Shown: one piece after another, positions 11,701 through 20,934 of the stretch
How positions within the stretch are numbered: position 1 is the stretch's first letter
Layout: every line of letters starts with the position of its first letter
The notes under the pieces: model-generated
The model's database searches: none
What the model saw: only the letters and a program-made list of their open reading frames with translations
Told to the model about the DNA's origin: nothing
Assembly (NCBI GenBank): GCA_944548615.1
Contig: OX155972.1
Location: forward strand, 2,159,625-2,223,624
From: Micropterix aruncella
Lineage: Eukaryota; Arthropoda; Insecta; Lepidoptera; Micropterigidae
DNA length: 64,000 nucleotides
Direction of reading: 5' to 3'
Translations under genes and position numbers: made by a program

Positions 11701-14700
11701 ATTGGTAGTTAATTCTAAATACAACTATTTTGCCGAGACAACAATAATAATAATAATGTACCTACTACAATTAATTAATACACAGATATATTAGGAGACA
11801 ATAATAGAGACCCTACCAAGACACTGGAGACATTTGTTTTGTACAATAGTCAAGAAAAGTTTTGGAAGTAATACTTGAGGAGCCAGCGACAAAAAAAAGT
11901 ACAAGACTTTTGTTAAAACTGATAGGTACTTTCCGATCAGGCAGTATTTTGACCATAGTATGCTGGGGTAGTCAGCAGGCCAGACTCCGGGACACCTGGT
12001 GCTGGCCTACTAGGAAAGGTGTAATTTTAATCAGTACCCCTAAAGTGTTTTGAAAAAGCTGAAAATTTATCAGTAGACAGGATGCAATACATAAATCGAG
12101 ACAAATGGTCAGACTGCTTAACAATAGAATGCGTGGTGTCAGCATTACTAGATACACGTCACAAAAATGAAGTCCATTATATTGCGCGGCACATAAGACC
12201 GACGAGTAAGAGTTACCGACAAATACATACCGGCGTATTTGCAGGGACTTCATTTTTGACTCTTCAGTTGCTGCCTCTTGGCCTATAACGAACAACGGAA
12301 CATTTTGTTGAAGCAATATATCTACTGCAAAAGTATCGTTATGTTCATAACTAAGTATTAAAGAACATTGTATTTTAATTGAAAAAGAATTGCTTCATAC
12401 AATAATTTAAAATATGTGTGTATGTATGTAGATGTATGCGTGTGTGTTATTATATATGTATGTATGTATGTTTCTATGTGTATATGTGTATAAATGTATG
12501 TAACTAACCCTTTATTATATATATTTGTATTAATATGTGTACTATTTTATGCCATTATCTTAGTGTTAGTATTGAAAGTAGTCTATCAAGTAAGTACTAC
12601 TCAAACGTCAGTACTACTCAAAAACAAAGGCTATATATTTCGTATGCATAGATACAGGCTGTTCGGTCTAGTTGGGCATTCGTCTAGAATGATCGTATGG
12701 GTTGTGTTCATTTCCTTATTGCTTATATAAATAGTTACAAATTATGTCTGTACGATCACACTGTTAACTCTATACCAAGTTGTAACAAATAAATAAATAA
12801 ATAAATTATCAGTATGCATTTTATTTATTGATATATGACTTAAAAACTTACATTTTTTTATTTAATTGAAATGTAATTCTTAGGAAACGTTTAATGAAAA
12901 AAAATGGTCAACCTGTATACAAGTAAATATAATAAAATGAATAAAAACACGACTGCCATTACAAAAAGTGAACTATTGTATTTATAATTATTTCTATTTT
13001 GGAGTTTTTATGAAATATTTGTAGTTTATTTATTTATCCATATAGATACATGCATATTTCCGTAATATATTTAATCAGACCTTATATTTTTTTTTTGTCT
13101 GGAATCCATATTGACTGTCTGAAATGACCACAAATTTTTCAAGGAAACCATTTAGTCGTTTTTCGGTGACCTTCTCCAAAATTTTTGAGAAATTGCTCAG
13201 TAGAGCTACGGGTCGATAATTTTCTACGCTCGTGGGATTGCCGTCTTTTATATATCGGTGTAATCTTGGCTACTTTATGACAATCTGGAAATATTCCCTC
13301 TGAAAAGCTTAAATTGTAAAGATATGTTAGACAAGGTGCCAGTACACGTTTATGGATTTTAATTACGCTAACAGGTATATCATCGAGACCAGTTGATTTT
13401 TTGTTCTTTGAAGAGTCGATGCATTTTTCTATTTCTTGATTGTTGATTGATAGTTTGATCCTTATTAAATGTAGTCTATGTAGAACTCTTTGGATGCTTT
13501 CTATTTTTCTAGTTTTCATATATTTTCGTTATTGAATTGCTGATTCTCTATGTTTTTCATTATTTCTGTTTATTGTTATTTTTCTAGTTTTTATGTCTTT
13601 GTTATTTTTTAATTTCTATGTTTTTTTTCAAATATTAGTTTTTTATACACTTTTTTATAACTTGAAATGTAATTTCATTTGTAGAAATTACTATTTTTTG
13701 TTATATGTAATTTCTATACCCAGATCGGGTTTTTGAAAATATTTTTTTCTTATTTCTTATTTCTTCTTATTTCTTATTTAACACTAAACACAATATATTT
13801 ATGTTAATTTATTGATACTTGGACATTTAAACAAATACTTACTTGATATTTGTATAGTTGTGGTATTCTATGACACCCGGGTTGAAATAACTATTCTACA
13901 ATACGCACTTCTAAATCGGTTCAAGCGTTTAGAAGTTATAGTAGAATAAAGAATCGGAAATCATACATAGATGAACCCTTACCACATTACACTCATTTTT
14001 TATTGGGCAGTCGTGTAAACACACGCACTCCCTTTAACTAAGATATTTACGAATATTTGTATTTATAATTATCAGTCAGTAATTATATATCAATTATATA
14101 TACATATGTAATTTAGATTTACTGATACATGACTTCAGGGCTTGGGGGCTAATGGGTCCTGCTAGAGTTGGCCACGAAGACACAGTGGTTCAGGGTCGGC
14201 CACACTCACGGGTCAACACTGATCTGGCGGCCTCCACGCAGGAGGGAGAGTCAGGGTAGGGACGCTGGCCTGCGGGCCAGTCTCCCCTAGGAGTCAAACT
14301 TCGGGCGTTCCTGGACGGACGGTTTGCGCTCCGCGCGGCGTCAGCCCATTGATTGTGCACTGCGACCAACAGCTGGGGGAGTCTGGGAACAGTAATGTTT
14401 CCTATAGAGCAGGGGTGGTTGTTAACCTTATGGCAACTGCTCTTGAAACTACCATTCGTCCACCCGATCCCGGGGGAATAAGCCGAGCAAAGGATGCTGG
14501 GGTCCGCGATAGATTTGGTTGACACCGTATCACTGCTTCATACGGGAGAGGTCTGCGCAAGCGACCTCGATGTTGTAAATAGTCAGGAGGTAGGAGGTAT
14601 CCTAAAGGTTAATTGCAGACGGAGATATCCTTTAAACTGGTAGTCAATGGGCGAGCCTGCCTGCTGGGCACCTTTCCTGGTGCCTGGCCGTAAGGTGTTG

Positions 14701-17569
14701 GCCTCGGACGGGCAGGTGGCGTAGCTAGACTGGATTGTTTTACGTCAAAAGTTTTCTGTGCGTACCTCACGATACATTTAGTTAAAACTTCCTGAGGTGA
14801 CGGGTTCGACAGTTGTAGTTGACAGCTGTAGTTGATACATGACTTAAGAACTTACTAATATTGGTTTTATTTCAATGTAATTCCTAGTAATCGTGACTTA
14901 TATACGTATTCCATGATGTGTATGACTTTTATACCATTGTACCAATAAAATGAATCTGAATCTGAATATATGACTAAAAATGTTCACTATGTAAAAAACA
15001 GGTTTTTGTGCTCACGTCTTAAAAGTGCTAAAAGTAGAGAAATAGTACTGTTAATAATTATTTTAACTTACCATAATCTTGAAAAATCCATTGAAGTATA
15101 AAGAACCAATTCGGCTCTTCTTCTACAATTTTGTAGTAAGGAATCGGCAGTATTCTCTCCTTGTATACGGATCGGTTTAAACGTTCTGCCTCGTCCATTC
15201 TGTTGAATTCTTTATTCAGCGCCGTGAGATTGAAGAACGTCAGCGTAAAGAATGCCGGAACTCCGAATGACAGACTAATCATGTAGAATCTTCTCTTGCA
15301 GTAGTCCATCACTTCTTTATTCTGTTTGTACTTCTTTAGCTGGACTTCTAAAGCTTGTATCACCCTCTGGATTTCCTTGTTGTAGTACAGCCAGGACACG
15401 GCCCTGAACACCAGGGTGCCATGCCCCAAAAATAGAGCTATGGAGAAGAACAGATCTTCGAAATTCGTCGCGCAGAACACTGCTAGCGCTTCGGAGAAGA
15501 CGAACGCCGCGAACAGCATCAGAAGCACGAAGGAGTACAGTATGTAAGGCCCATTCGGAAAGTTGTTGAAGTCGTTTAAATACGGCGGCCTGAACATCCC
15601 GAAACCTGTTATATTACATTACATTACATTTTCGTAGTGTCCAATTGACGGCCAACACCGATCTCAAAAGTGTCAACATATTTGTTTTATTTTATTTTAT
15701 TTATTTTATTTTATTTTATTTTATTCTGGAACTAAACAGAACTACATACAATGCAATAAAAACCTATTTAAAAGTGACAAAAATCCATTAATGTGATTCC
15801 GAATATAAAGTATACAAAATGAACGCAATATATTTATATATTGTTTCCGCTTGAGAATGGGGGGAATCAGGATGGGAAGTGAGGTGAAAGGGAGAGACAA
15901 AATAGATAAAAATATATTATGTATGTATAATTTTAGGTATGATATATAGTTATTATAATGAATATACTTGAGACAATATTATGTCCTTGAACTAAATTAA
16001 ATGAAATATAATATGTATAAATGTTTTGTGATCATCTAGATAGATTCTAGATTTTTTTTTATTGAGTTCTTATAAGAGGTTTTTGATGAGTGTAATATGT
16101 CCACACTTAAAAAGTCTGTATTATATCTATGACACGCTCTGTATAGAAATGCATTTTGAGATGCGTTGGTTTTCACCACAGGGAGATGAAATTTTAATAG
16201 TCGATGCGATCGAACAGGGCGGGGAGGAACATAAAATTCAATGCGCTCCAAAATCGCGTTCGCATCGATGGAATTATTTACCAACCCATGCAAGAATACG
16301 GCATCGATCAAGACTCTACGGCTCTCCAATGACATTAAATTGTGGGCTTTTAAGGAATCCTCATAGGAGCTGGGCTTAGTGAAAGAAGTGAAATTTAATC
16401 GCTTCACAAATCTTTTTTGTATCGATTCGATCCGCGATATGTATGCCAAATATTGGGGATTCCAGACCACTGATGCAAATTCCAACTGACTTCTTACATA
16501 GGAATTATAGAGGGTTTTAAGCGTGTCAGTGGATTTGAATGGAATGGAATAGGTTCTAAGTATCGTGACTACTCTTTACTTAACATAAAATATACAGCGT
16601 GAGTTTTAAATTATTGACATCCTTGAAGTCCGCGAATCAGTACGAGCAAATAAGCAACTTTTAATAGGTTTTTGTCAAAAACCAAAAATACATTTAAAAA
16701 ATATTACTTTATTTTGACAAATTTGGAAAACTTGACTGATAAATTAAAGTTTGACAAGCGTTGAGCGCTCTGCGCTATCTAGCAATACGTAAAATATTGG
16801 GAATAAACAATATTTGCGATATTTGACCAACCGCTAGATGGCGCAACGCCCTCAACTCTTATTATACTGTTTTTTAAACTTTAAAAATTTTCAAATAAAA
16901 AAAATAATAGTTTTTTTAGTTTTTCTTCCATTTTATATAAAATCAAAATTTGCTTATTAGATTGCACCGATTCACCCACTTCAAGGATGTCACCAAATAA
17001 AAACTCACCTGTATAGGTAGTGAAGAATTTAACTATTAGATTGACAAAAATGGTTTCCAAGAAAATTATTGCACATTACTAATTAAAATAGTCAATTGTT
17101 TAAAACTCACTAAAATTAATTCATCGCAAAATCTTAACAGAAAACAAATTATTAAAATAGTCCATAATTTCACTGGGTACCAATGTACTAAAAGTTATTC
17201 ATCTTAATAACCAAAATAGTCAGCAAAAAGTTAAATAATTGAAATAGAAGCCGAATAATTGAAATAGTCAATAAATCGAATAGATACCTACGTAGGCTAA
17301 AAGTTACTCATTGTAATATCCAAAGTAGTCAGTAAAATATTATGGAATGAAATTAAAGCATTAATCATATATTTAAAAAGAGTCATATATATATAAAAAT
17401 CATATATTTAAAGCAATTAATCATATATTTAAAAAGAAATTGCGAATAAAATATGAAATAAAAAGCCAGTTTATACTGTATCTCCAAATAAATATATATA
17501 CTTAAATATATAACCTGTATATCTCAAAATGCCGCAATGTATGTAGAAGGTGTGCTTATCATCAGACAT
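2649..17569 (-). CDS. Odorant receptor OR-1, 5' five exons (gene continues past left edge)
   Basis: Insect odorant receptors are seven-transmembrane, ligand-gated cation channel subunits that work with the co-receptor Orco in olfactory neuron dendrites. The visible coding exons are 17515-17569, 15072-15605, 10547-10832, 3344-3458 and 2649-2753. All have GT-AG borders and their phases join without a shift (1, 1, 2, 0, 0). They give about 364 residues, against roughly 390-430 for the family. Recognisable parts are the hydrophobic N-terminal helices, the NLTALNKEF and PYYKIVEEE loop, MDCF...LLLHIAGQF, and FLGQLIISLFSISLTLW. The exon with the conserved C-terminal helix 7 must lie to the left of the window. 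The 1.1 kb of coding sequence is spread over 15 kb because the introns are full of transposons. The subfamily cannot be named from this sequence alone. OR-2 is its paralogue. Confidence 0.9.
2827..2960. repeat. hAT-end-like segment with repeated GATTGA/TTAGTC motifs
   Basis: It starts CAGTGTTGGGTCAATCGATT and then repeats variants of ATCACGATTGAxTTAGTC about four times in both orientations. This resembles the end and subterminal repeats of some hAT elements. I found no partner end or target duplication, so the call is tentative. It lies in the OR-1 intron between exons 4 and 5. Confidence 0.35.
3344..3458 (-). CDS. OR-1 exon 4
   Basis: The exon is 115 nt, the same length as the matching OR-2 exon. 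It encodes (K)CTRDLQTAYGISFLGQL and continues through a hydrophobic helix to TDFSIN before GTAAGT. The acceptor is TTTTCCAG. The longer open frame around it reads into introns on both sides. Confidence 0.92.
3617..3745 (-). pseudogene. RTE-type LINE reverse transcriptase fragment
   Basis: The minus strand reads GCEAWTIKERIGAIEMW then AHRRTLLISWTQKVIN then EEVLRRVG. This is the region after the polymerase core typical of RTE-type LINE proteins. Stops follow at once, so it is a short remnant in an OR-1 intron. Confidence 0.7.
3757..3985 (+). pseudogene. RTE-type LINE C-terminal fragment, opposite orientation
   Basis: The plus strand reads YLGYVLRYDRHELLELIIIR, KVAGKRRSGRG and, after a frameshift, WNIREWTGLL. 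This matches the very C-terminus of RTE-clade proteins (the GHVxR...RG(P/S)GR...REWTGL pattern). It is the piece that would normally follow the fragment at 3617-3745, but it is inverted relative to it. Confidence 0.65.
3990..4030. repeat. ATTT-type simple repeat
   Basis: A run of ATTT units, probably the tail of the neighbouring LINE fragment. Confidence 0.8.
4315..4945 (+). mobile_element. Non-autonomous element IR-600, copy 1
   Basis: This segment is the inverted counterpart of 25406-26004 (roughly 90 percent identical by eye). Shared landmarks are GGCACTCGGGGACTGC at one end, the CTCTATCGGAAAACGTTGAAA block, and GCGATAAAAGCTATGCAATA at the other end. Internally it contains inverted GATAGAGCGC motifs. 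It encodes nothing. I could not establish its superfamily or target duplication. Confidence 0.6.
4946..5937. other. Stretch without a gene
   Basis: No gene is recognised. The block at 5362-5400 (GCTAGGATTTTGCTATGAAACGCAAC) recurs at 55948-55980, so part is an old dispersed repeat. A short local duplication of ACCATCATAT...TTGATTATGTATATAGG lies at 5250-5335. Confidence 0.5.
5953..6612 (+). mobile_element. Rep-690 element, copy 1 (full length)
   Basis: A 660-bp member of a family with at least seven copies here. It runs from GGGAGCTAATGGGC to TTGTAGTCGACAGCTCTAG and is flanked by a 15-bp near-duplication, ATGACATTGAGCATT (5938-5952) and ATGTCATTGAGCATT (6613-6627). A long, variable target duplication suggests mobilisation by a LINE. 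The internal short frames are not shared among copies, and no tRNA head is evident. Confidence 0.75.
6657..8147 (-). mobile_element. 5'-truncated jockey-like LINE
   Basis: The minus strand runs from a truncated reverse transcriptase at 8143, through the C-terminus, to a 3' UTR of about 560 bp ending in AAATAAATAAATAAA. The same 3' UTR recurs without coding sequence at 36660-36945 and 46665-46945. The insertion splits a Rep-690 copy. Confidence 0.75.
7224..8143 (-). pseudogene. Reverse transcriptase C-terminal half (jockey-like LINE)
   Basis: In a single minus-strand frame the sequence runs NVYINDLCQLPVG, then the catalytic motif TYADDTVILF near 8085-8100, SWKYLGITLDCFL, the thumb, and the typical end (RHYSFIAPRFYNLI...FKNKLKIWL). 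The frame is interrupted only by an in-frame TAG at 7620-7622, so the copy looks fairly young. The endonuclease and the fingers domain are missing through 5' truncation. It would have driven target-primed reverse transcription. Confidence 0.85.
8385..8721 (+). pseudogene. mariner transposase C-terminal remnant
   Basis: After one frameshift near 8475-8490 the plus strand reads SPSDYHLFTKLKEF and then EVEEPVKKWLKELAAEFYDT, ending LYLDGDYVKN. These match the C-terminal third of mariner/Tc1 transposases (SPDLxPSDYHLF...LxGDYVxK). The sequence ends at about 8719 with a TTCTGGATGACCCTCGTA-type 3' inverted terminus. The 5' two thirds are absent. Confidence 0.75.
8722..9122. other. Stretch without a gene
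   Basis: AT-rich intronic DNA of OR-1; I see no gene or recognisable repeat here. Confidence 0.5.
9123..9670 (+). pseudogene. LINE C-terminus with CCHC-like knuckle, plus 3' tail
   Basis: The frame reads LRIGHSCTPAHLYRIHVLP and SPQCDCGHAVCTADHLFFNC. This is the Cys/His cluster found at the C-terminus of I/R1/jockey-group LINE proteins after RNase H, with the upstream stretch LSRKEIAVICR. Stop codon at 9590-9592, then a purine-rich tail (AAAGGAAAAAAGAAGAAGAAG). Everything upstream of the C-terminus is missing. Confidence 0.75.
9671..10271. other. Stretch without a gene
   Basis: Contains a degenerate ACCT/TACC simple repeat at about 9878-9945 and a local duplication of CTCGTAAATGTAA at 9964-10016. 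No gene is seen. Confidence 0.55.
10283..10467. repeat. Perfect inverted repeat, 90-bp arms, 5-nt loop
   Basis: Left arm 10283-10372 and right arm 10378-10467 are exact reverse complements by my reading, with loop TGACT. Each arm is a copy of the repeat end found singly at 28923-29011. The whole insertion (10286-10501) is flanked by an exact 14-bp duplication, GTACTTACAAGTAT, at 10272-10285 and 10502-10515. It lies in OR-1 intron 3. Confidence 0.9.
10547..10832 (-). CDS. OR-1 exon 3
   Basis: The acceptor TTTCCCAG is followed by the second half of a glycine codon and YGVSIVVVTMDCF. The exon ends ...FHQTLL plus two bases before GTAAGC. It holds the LLLHIAGQFVNAQ segment, which is nearly identical in OR-2. 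A perfect 90-bp-arm palindrome starts 80 bp downstream in the following intron. Confidence 0.92.
10968..11352. other. GC-richer unidentified stretch
   Basis: The base composition is higher in GC than the surroundings and open frames run on both strands, such as minus 11352-11155. I recognise no domain. It could be an old retroelement fragment. Confidence 0.3.
11353..13080. other. Stretch without a gene
   Basis: AT-rich intronic DNA. It includes an imperfect hairpin at about 11416-11462 (CTTTATAATT paired with AATTATAAAG), a TGTA/TATG simple repeat at 12413-12500, and an AAATAAATAAATA LINE-type tail at 12789-12807. No gene is seen. Confidence 0.5.
13081..13525 (-). pseudogene. LINE reverse transcriptase N-terminal fragment
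   Basis: The minus strand reads KSTGLDDIPVSVIK, LAPCLTYLYNLSFSEGIFP and VAKITPIYK. After a one-base frameshift near 13240 it continues NYRPVALLSNFSKILEK and QYGFQ. These are the first conserved blocks of jockey-clade reverse transcriptases. The catalytic YADD block is not present. It lies in OR-1 intron 2. Confidence 0.8.
13526..14122. other. Stretch without a gene
   Basis: Pyrimidine-rich low-complexity sequence (13530-13800) followed by AT-rich DNA. No gene is seen. Confidence 0.5.
14136..14832 (+). mobile_element. Rep-690 element, copy 3 (full length)
   Basis: A 697-bp copy from GGGGGCTAATGGGTCC to the TTGTAGTTGACAGCTG end. It is flanked by an exact 13-bp duplication, TGATACATGACTT, at 14123-14135 and 14833-14845. 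It is inserted in OR-1 intron 2. Confidence 0.85.
14846..14970 (+). repeat. LINE-type 3' tail with (TCTGAA)n
   Basis: The sequence ends ACCAATAAAATGAATCTGAATCTGAATA. A related start (GACTTAAAAACTTAC) occurs at 12837-12852. A 3' tail of short tandem units is usual for some LINE clades. Confidence 0.5.
15072..15605 (-). CDS. OR-1 exon 2
   Basis: The exon runs from a CAG acceptor, through GFGMFRPPYLNDF, to IFQDYG before GTAAGT. It carries the first four hydrophobic segments and the NLTALNKEF loop. The ATG at 15597 is internal, not the start: the residues before it (GFG) match OR-2 and need exon 1. A partial inverted copy of the exon's 3' end lies at 17866-18025. Confidence 0.92.
15680..16545 (-). 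mobile_element. 5'-truncated LINE with TTTTA-type tail
   Basis: Reverse transcriptase C-terminal coding region at 16036-16545, then about 350 bp of 3' UTR ending in repeated AAAAT units at 15685-15725. It lies in OR-1 intron 1. Confidence 0.7.
16036..16545 (-). pseudogene. LINE reverse transcriptase C-terminal domain fragment
   Basis: The minus strand reads (Y)VRSQLEFASVVWNPQ, YISRIESIQKRFVKRLNF, then the LMSLESRRVLIDAVFLHGLV block and LYRACHRYNTDF. This is the conserved thumb and C-terminal region of jockey-like LINE proteins, after the polymerase core. The frame is open to its natural stop. Polymerase, endonuclease and ORF1 are missing. Confidence 0.85.
16593..17014. mobile_element. MITE family TIR-55, copy 1
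   Basis: Inverted ends of about 55 bp share ACAGxGTGAGTTTT, TTGACATCCTTGAAGT and GAATCAGTACGAG at one end with their complements at the other. The element is bounded by TA. A second copy lies at 26321-26664. TA targets point to a Tc1/mariner-type source. No coding capacity. Confidence 0.7.
17015..17514. other. Stretch with scattered AATAGTCA motifs, no gene
   Basis: AAAATAGTCA or close variants recur about eight times between 17085 and 17345. A similar motif cluster occurs at 33770-33900. No gene is seen. Confidence 0.5.
17515..17569 (-). CDS. OR-1 exon 1 (start codon)
   Basis: It is too short for an ORF scan. The minus strand reads MSDDKHTFYIHCGILRYT plus one base, followed by a GT donor. 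It aligns with the start of OR-2 (MAKKHTFYVHCAILRYM). The split glycine codon is completed by the first two bases of exon 2, which fixes both the start at 17569 and the phase-1 intron. Confidence 0.9.
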
Positions 17570-17865
17570 CCTTCTTAGAATGAAATCTAATACGAAATGA
17601 ATTGAACCTTAGCAAGTTTGTAAAGTTCTTGAATAAGAGATGTGCCGGTTACACAATAATTAACCGTCATTTCATATGAAATAATACAGGTTCGTATTCT
17701 GATGACGGAAATTTACAACCTTGAGCAGAATTTATTATATATGTGCTGTACCCGCGGCTCCACCCGCCTTAAAGTTCTCGTGTTGTTGTTTTTTTTTGTG
17801 TTTTTTATCTTTTATGCTGATGTATATATAGTACATTGCACGAAAAAGGTGTTGGGTAAGGGAGA

Positions 17866-18025
17866 GCACGTTTAAACCGGTTCGTATACAAAAAGAGACT
17901 ACTTCCAAATCCTTACTACAAAATTGTAGAAGAAGAACCGAATTGGTTCTTCATACTTCATTGGATTTTTCAAGACTATAATAAGTTAAAATAATTATTA
18001 ACAGAACTATTTACACTGCCTTAAG
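17866..18025 (+). pseudogene. Inverted odorant receptor fragment
   Basis: The plus strand reads NRFVYKKRLLPNPYYKIVEE then EPNWFFILHWIFQDYN. It matches the 3' end of OR-1 exon 2 and continues for about 50 bp into the sequence of the following intron. The donor GT is changed (AATAAGTT against GGTAAGTT in OR-1). Only the end of one exon is present, opposite in strand and only about 300 bp upstream of the OR-1 start. It is a non-functional relic of an inverted duplication. Confidence 0.85.
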
Positions 18026-18112
18026 TAGAGATGAGCAGTATTAGTACGGACAGATAGCTCAGCAGTGATGTATTTCGATAAATATCTCTAATAAAGTATA
18101 GGAAGATGCAGG

Positions 18113-18190
18113 CCCAGATCTAGGGAGAGGGGGTGGGGGGGGGGGGGGGTTGCCACGAGCGGCAATACAAGGGGGCGCCAAATTAACGTG
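18113..18190 (+). repeat. Left inverted arm of a putative hAT-like element
   Basis: CAGGCCCAGATCTAGGG, a G-rich run, then GGCAATACAAGGGGGCGCC and AAATTA. The reverse complement of 21063-21160 has the same order of landmarks. The CAG start followed by a GGCGCCAAA block resembles a widespread hAT terminus. No 8-bp duplication was found. Confidence 0.45.
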
Positions 18191-18240
18191 TGTCACTAAA
18201 GCGTCTAGCATCCAGGCCCGTTATCAACTGTTCATTTGTT

Positions 18241-19150
18241 CAGGGAGCTAATGGGCCCTTGCTGAGTAGACCACGAAGACCCATTGTGTTTAGGGTTGGT
18301 CACACTCATGGGTCAACACCCATCCGGCGGCCTCCGCGCATGACGTGCGAGCCCGGGCAGGACTCTAGCCTTAAGGCTAGTTTCCTCTAGGAGTCAACCT
18401 TCTGGCGCTCCTGGACGGTCTGCGCACCGTGCGTCGTAAGCCAAACGATTGTGCACTCTGACTAACAGTCGGGGGAGTCTGGAAGCAATACTGTTTCCTA
18501 TAGAGTTTTGACCGCAGAAATCTAGTCACAATTGGTAGCAAGGGCGCGAGTGTCGCCCGCCAGGTGGCATTCCTGGCTATCTCGCGGTAAGGCGTTGGTC
18601 TCTTGCGGGTTGTGGCGTAGCTAGATGCTGGATTGTTTTGTCCAAAGTCTTCTACGCTCACTGCAGGTCGATAGAACGACTAATCGTTAAAACTTCCTGT
18701 GGTGACGGGCTCGTCCGTTGTAGTCGACAACTCAAGTTGTTTCCTATAGAGCGGGGGTGGTTGCGGACCTTACGGCGACTGCTCTTGAAACGACCATCGG
18801 CTACCGGATCCTGGGTGAACAGCCGGGCAAAGGATGTCGTGGTCCGCGATAGATTCGGTTTACACCGTTTCACCGCTTCGTAAGGGAGAGGACCGCGCAA
18901 GCGACCTCGAACTCGTAACCAATCGAAAGACCGGAGTAATCTGGTCGCAATTGAAAGTACGTAAGGGCGTGAGTGTAAGCCCGCTGAATAACATACCGGG
19001 GATAAGGCGTTGGTCTCTTTCGGGCATGTGGCGGAGCTTGACTGTGGACTGTTTTGTCTAAGTCTTCTACGCTCACTTCACGGGAGATAGAACGAACATT
19101 CGTAAAACTTCCTGAGGTGACGGGTTCGCCAGTTGTAGTTGACAACTCTA
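18241..19150 (+). mobile_element. Rep-690 elements, copies 4 and 5 (fused or nested)
   Basis: The first copy (about 18241-18732) lacks some 180 bp in the middle: the join is after TTTCCTATAGAG at 18497-18508. It ends in GTAGTCGACAACTCAAG. A second copy that begins mid-element (TTTCCTATAGAGCGGGGG, from about 18739) follows directly and runs to GTTGTAGTTGACAACTC near 19145. Confidence 0.7.
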
Positions 19151-19549
19151 TATTTGTTTATTTGAATTTGAAACGCATCCGCATTAAGTTTTGAACGCTG
19201 AAACGAAGAAATTTGAACATGTGCGCAGTGTGTATGATGTCTCTGCCAGAGGAATTCCCATCGCGTCTACAAAAATTTCTCCCCAGAGACATAAGGAACG
19301 TAATTACGGTCTGTATTTATATGGCTGATAAGGTGTGTGAGTAATTCGCGTTGATTTTCTTTGTTAACAACTACTCAGTCAAATGTGTCACTATAATTAT
19401 TAGTTGATCTGGTAATGGATTTTGTCGTGGAAATGATATATCGACGTATAAAACTGTGGAAAGATTAGATAGTAAAATTTTCTGGTAACTACCTAAGAAT
19501 TGAAGATGTGTGACAGTCTGGCGTGTGCGCTGTATGTATTCTATCTTAA

Positions 19550-20377
19550 CCCTCTACCAGGAACATCGGTCTCACAGACCGCTATGGTTTCCTAGAAATG
19601 CTTCCAGTCGGTCCCCCCTCTCCCCTCCCTCAGCGACCCACCGCTCCCAGTAGTCTCCTATTAGTTCCCGCTGTGTCGGCGTATGCGGCGATCTTGTCTA
19701 TAAGAGCGTCTGTTTCATTGTTTTAACGCCTTCTTAAAAAGTCTTAATTATTAGTAGCGGTCTGTGAGACCTTCTGCGGAGGGCAAACTTGAAAAAAGAA
19801 ACATTTACAAATTCTATCAACACCAAGAAGTTCTGTTTCATTGTTTTAACGCTTTATTAAAAAGTCGTAATTATTAGTAGCGGTCTGTGAGACCTTCTGC
19901 GGAGGGAAAACTTTTAAAAAGAAACACTTACAAATTCTATCAACACCAAGAAGTTCTGTTTCATTGTTTTAACGCTTTCTTAAAAAGTCGTAATTATTAG
20001 TAGCGGTCTGTGAGACCTTCTGCGGAGGACAAACTTGGAAACAGAAAGACTTACAAATTCTGTCTACACCAAGGAGCGCTAAACAGGCTATAAATGCATC
20101 AAATGCTCTGATCCTATATGTTTATAGTGTTCTGTGAAGGTCTGCAGAAATTGTGCTCCGAATAGGACATAAGTGTTACTTATAATAAGATAGACAATAC
20201 ATATAACTGTTACACCTAACTTTTCTAGTTCATAAGATATCAGTGTTTTGATATTGGTACTTAAAATAAAATGTTGTATGTTAGAAGTGGTTTTATTATC
20301 AATAAAACCACTTCTATGATAACCTCTCGACCGATGTTCCCTATTACGTAGTTTAAAATCATGTTCCCAGTAAAGGG
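19550..20377. mobile_element. piggyBac-type non-autonomous element
   Basis: The element is 828 bp and sits between TTAA at 19546-19549 and TTAA at 20378-20381. Its ends are inverted: CCCTCTACCAGGAACAT at the left pairs with CCCTTTACTGGGAACAT read from the right. TTAA targets and CCC ends are the piggyBac hallmark. It has no transposase but contains a three-unit tandem array (19709-20077) and the inverted motif GGTCTCACAGACC, which recurs as GGTCTGTGAGACC in each unit. Confidence 0.85.
19709..20077. repeat. Tandem repeat, three 123-bp units
   Basis: Unit starts are at about 19709, 19831 and 19954. Each carries TCTGTTTCATTGTTTTAACG, GCGGTCTGTGAGACCTTCTG and CAAATTCT. Units differ by a few bases each. 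The array is internal to the piggyBac-type element. Confidence 0.9.
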
Positions 20378-20464
20378 TTAAGGGAAAAGTTATTACTAAA
20401 AAGGTAATAAAGAGTGTAATAAGGTCTCAAGAAAATCCATCCAGTTTATAAATATGATTAAAAG

Positions 20465-20650
20465 GTAGAACTCTAACTTCAATAGAGACCACGGTTACAA
20501 ACTCTTCTACGGGGACCCTCTTCTTAAAATGTTCCCAATGCCCATTGCCGAGCACAAGTGTTGTGTGCACGACGGATTCTCAAAATTCCCGCGCGCCGAT
20601 CACGCCGCGCTACCACTGTTACAATCTACGATGTCAAATCGTAGATCCGA
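20465..20650 (+). repeat. Fragment of CGAAACGTCGG-family element
   Basis: It resembles the 5' part of the element at 28662-29011 (shared ACTTCAATAGAGA, CCCTCTTCTTAAAATGTTCC and GTTGTGTGCA-GACGGATT) but lacks its 3' core. Confidence 0.6.
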
Positions 20651-20719
20651 AGCTGGGAAGATGGCTGAATTAGCCACATTAATACCTACGGTCGCTTGAC
20701 GATCGGCCGTTCGGGTTTA

Positions 20720-20934
20720 AGGGGCAAACATATTATCGGACGCGTCCGTAAGCCGCGTCTTATGGACGCGACTGAAAGGTTACCTGTGTAATGAATTTCT
20801 ATTGAGCCATGCACATATCGGACGTCAGTCGCGGACGTGACCTTGAGGCTTCGGACGTTCGATAGCGATCCGCAAGCCGCGTCCCAAACGACTGTGCATA
20901 CTGTTTAGTCGCGTCCGATAATATGATTGCCCCT
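20720..20934. mobile_element. PIF/Harbinger-type MITE
   Basis: A 215-bp element with inverted ends AGGGGCAAACATATTATCGG (left) and AGGGGCAATCATATTATCGG (right, inverted), flanked by TTA on both sides. A TTA duplication fits PIF/Harbinger. No coding sequence. Confidence 0.7.

Noticed and set aside
15595..15597. ATG at 15597 as the start of OR-1
   Set aside because: The residues before it match OR-2, and exon 1 with a proper start was found at 17515-17569.
19709..20077. CRISPR-like array of three 123-bp units
   Set aside because: Units are contiguous tandem repeats within a TTAA-flanked transposon.
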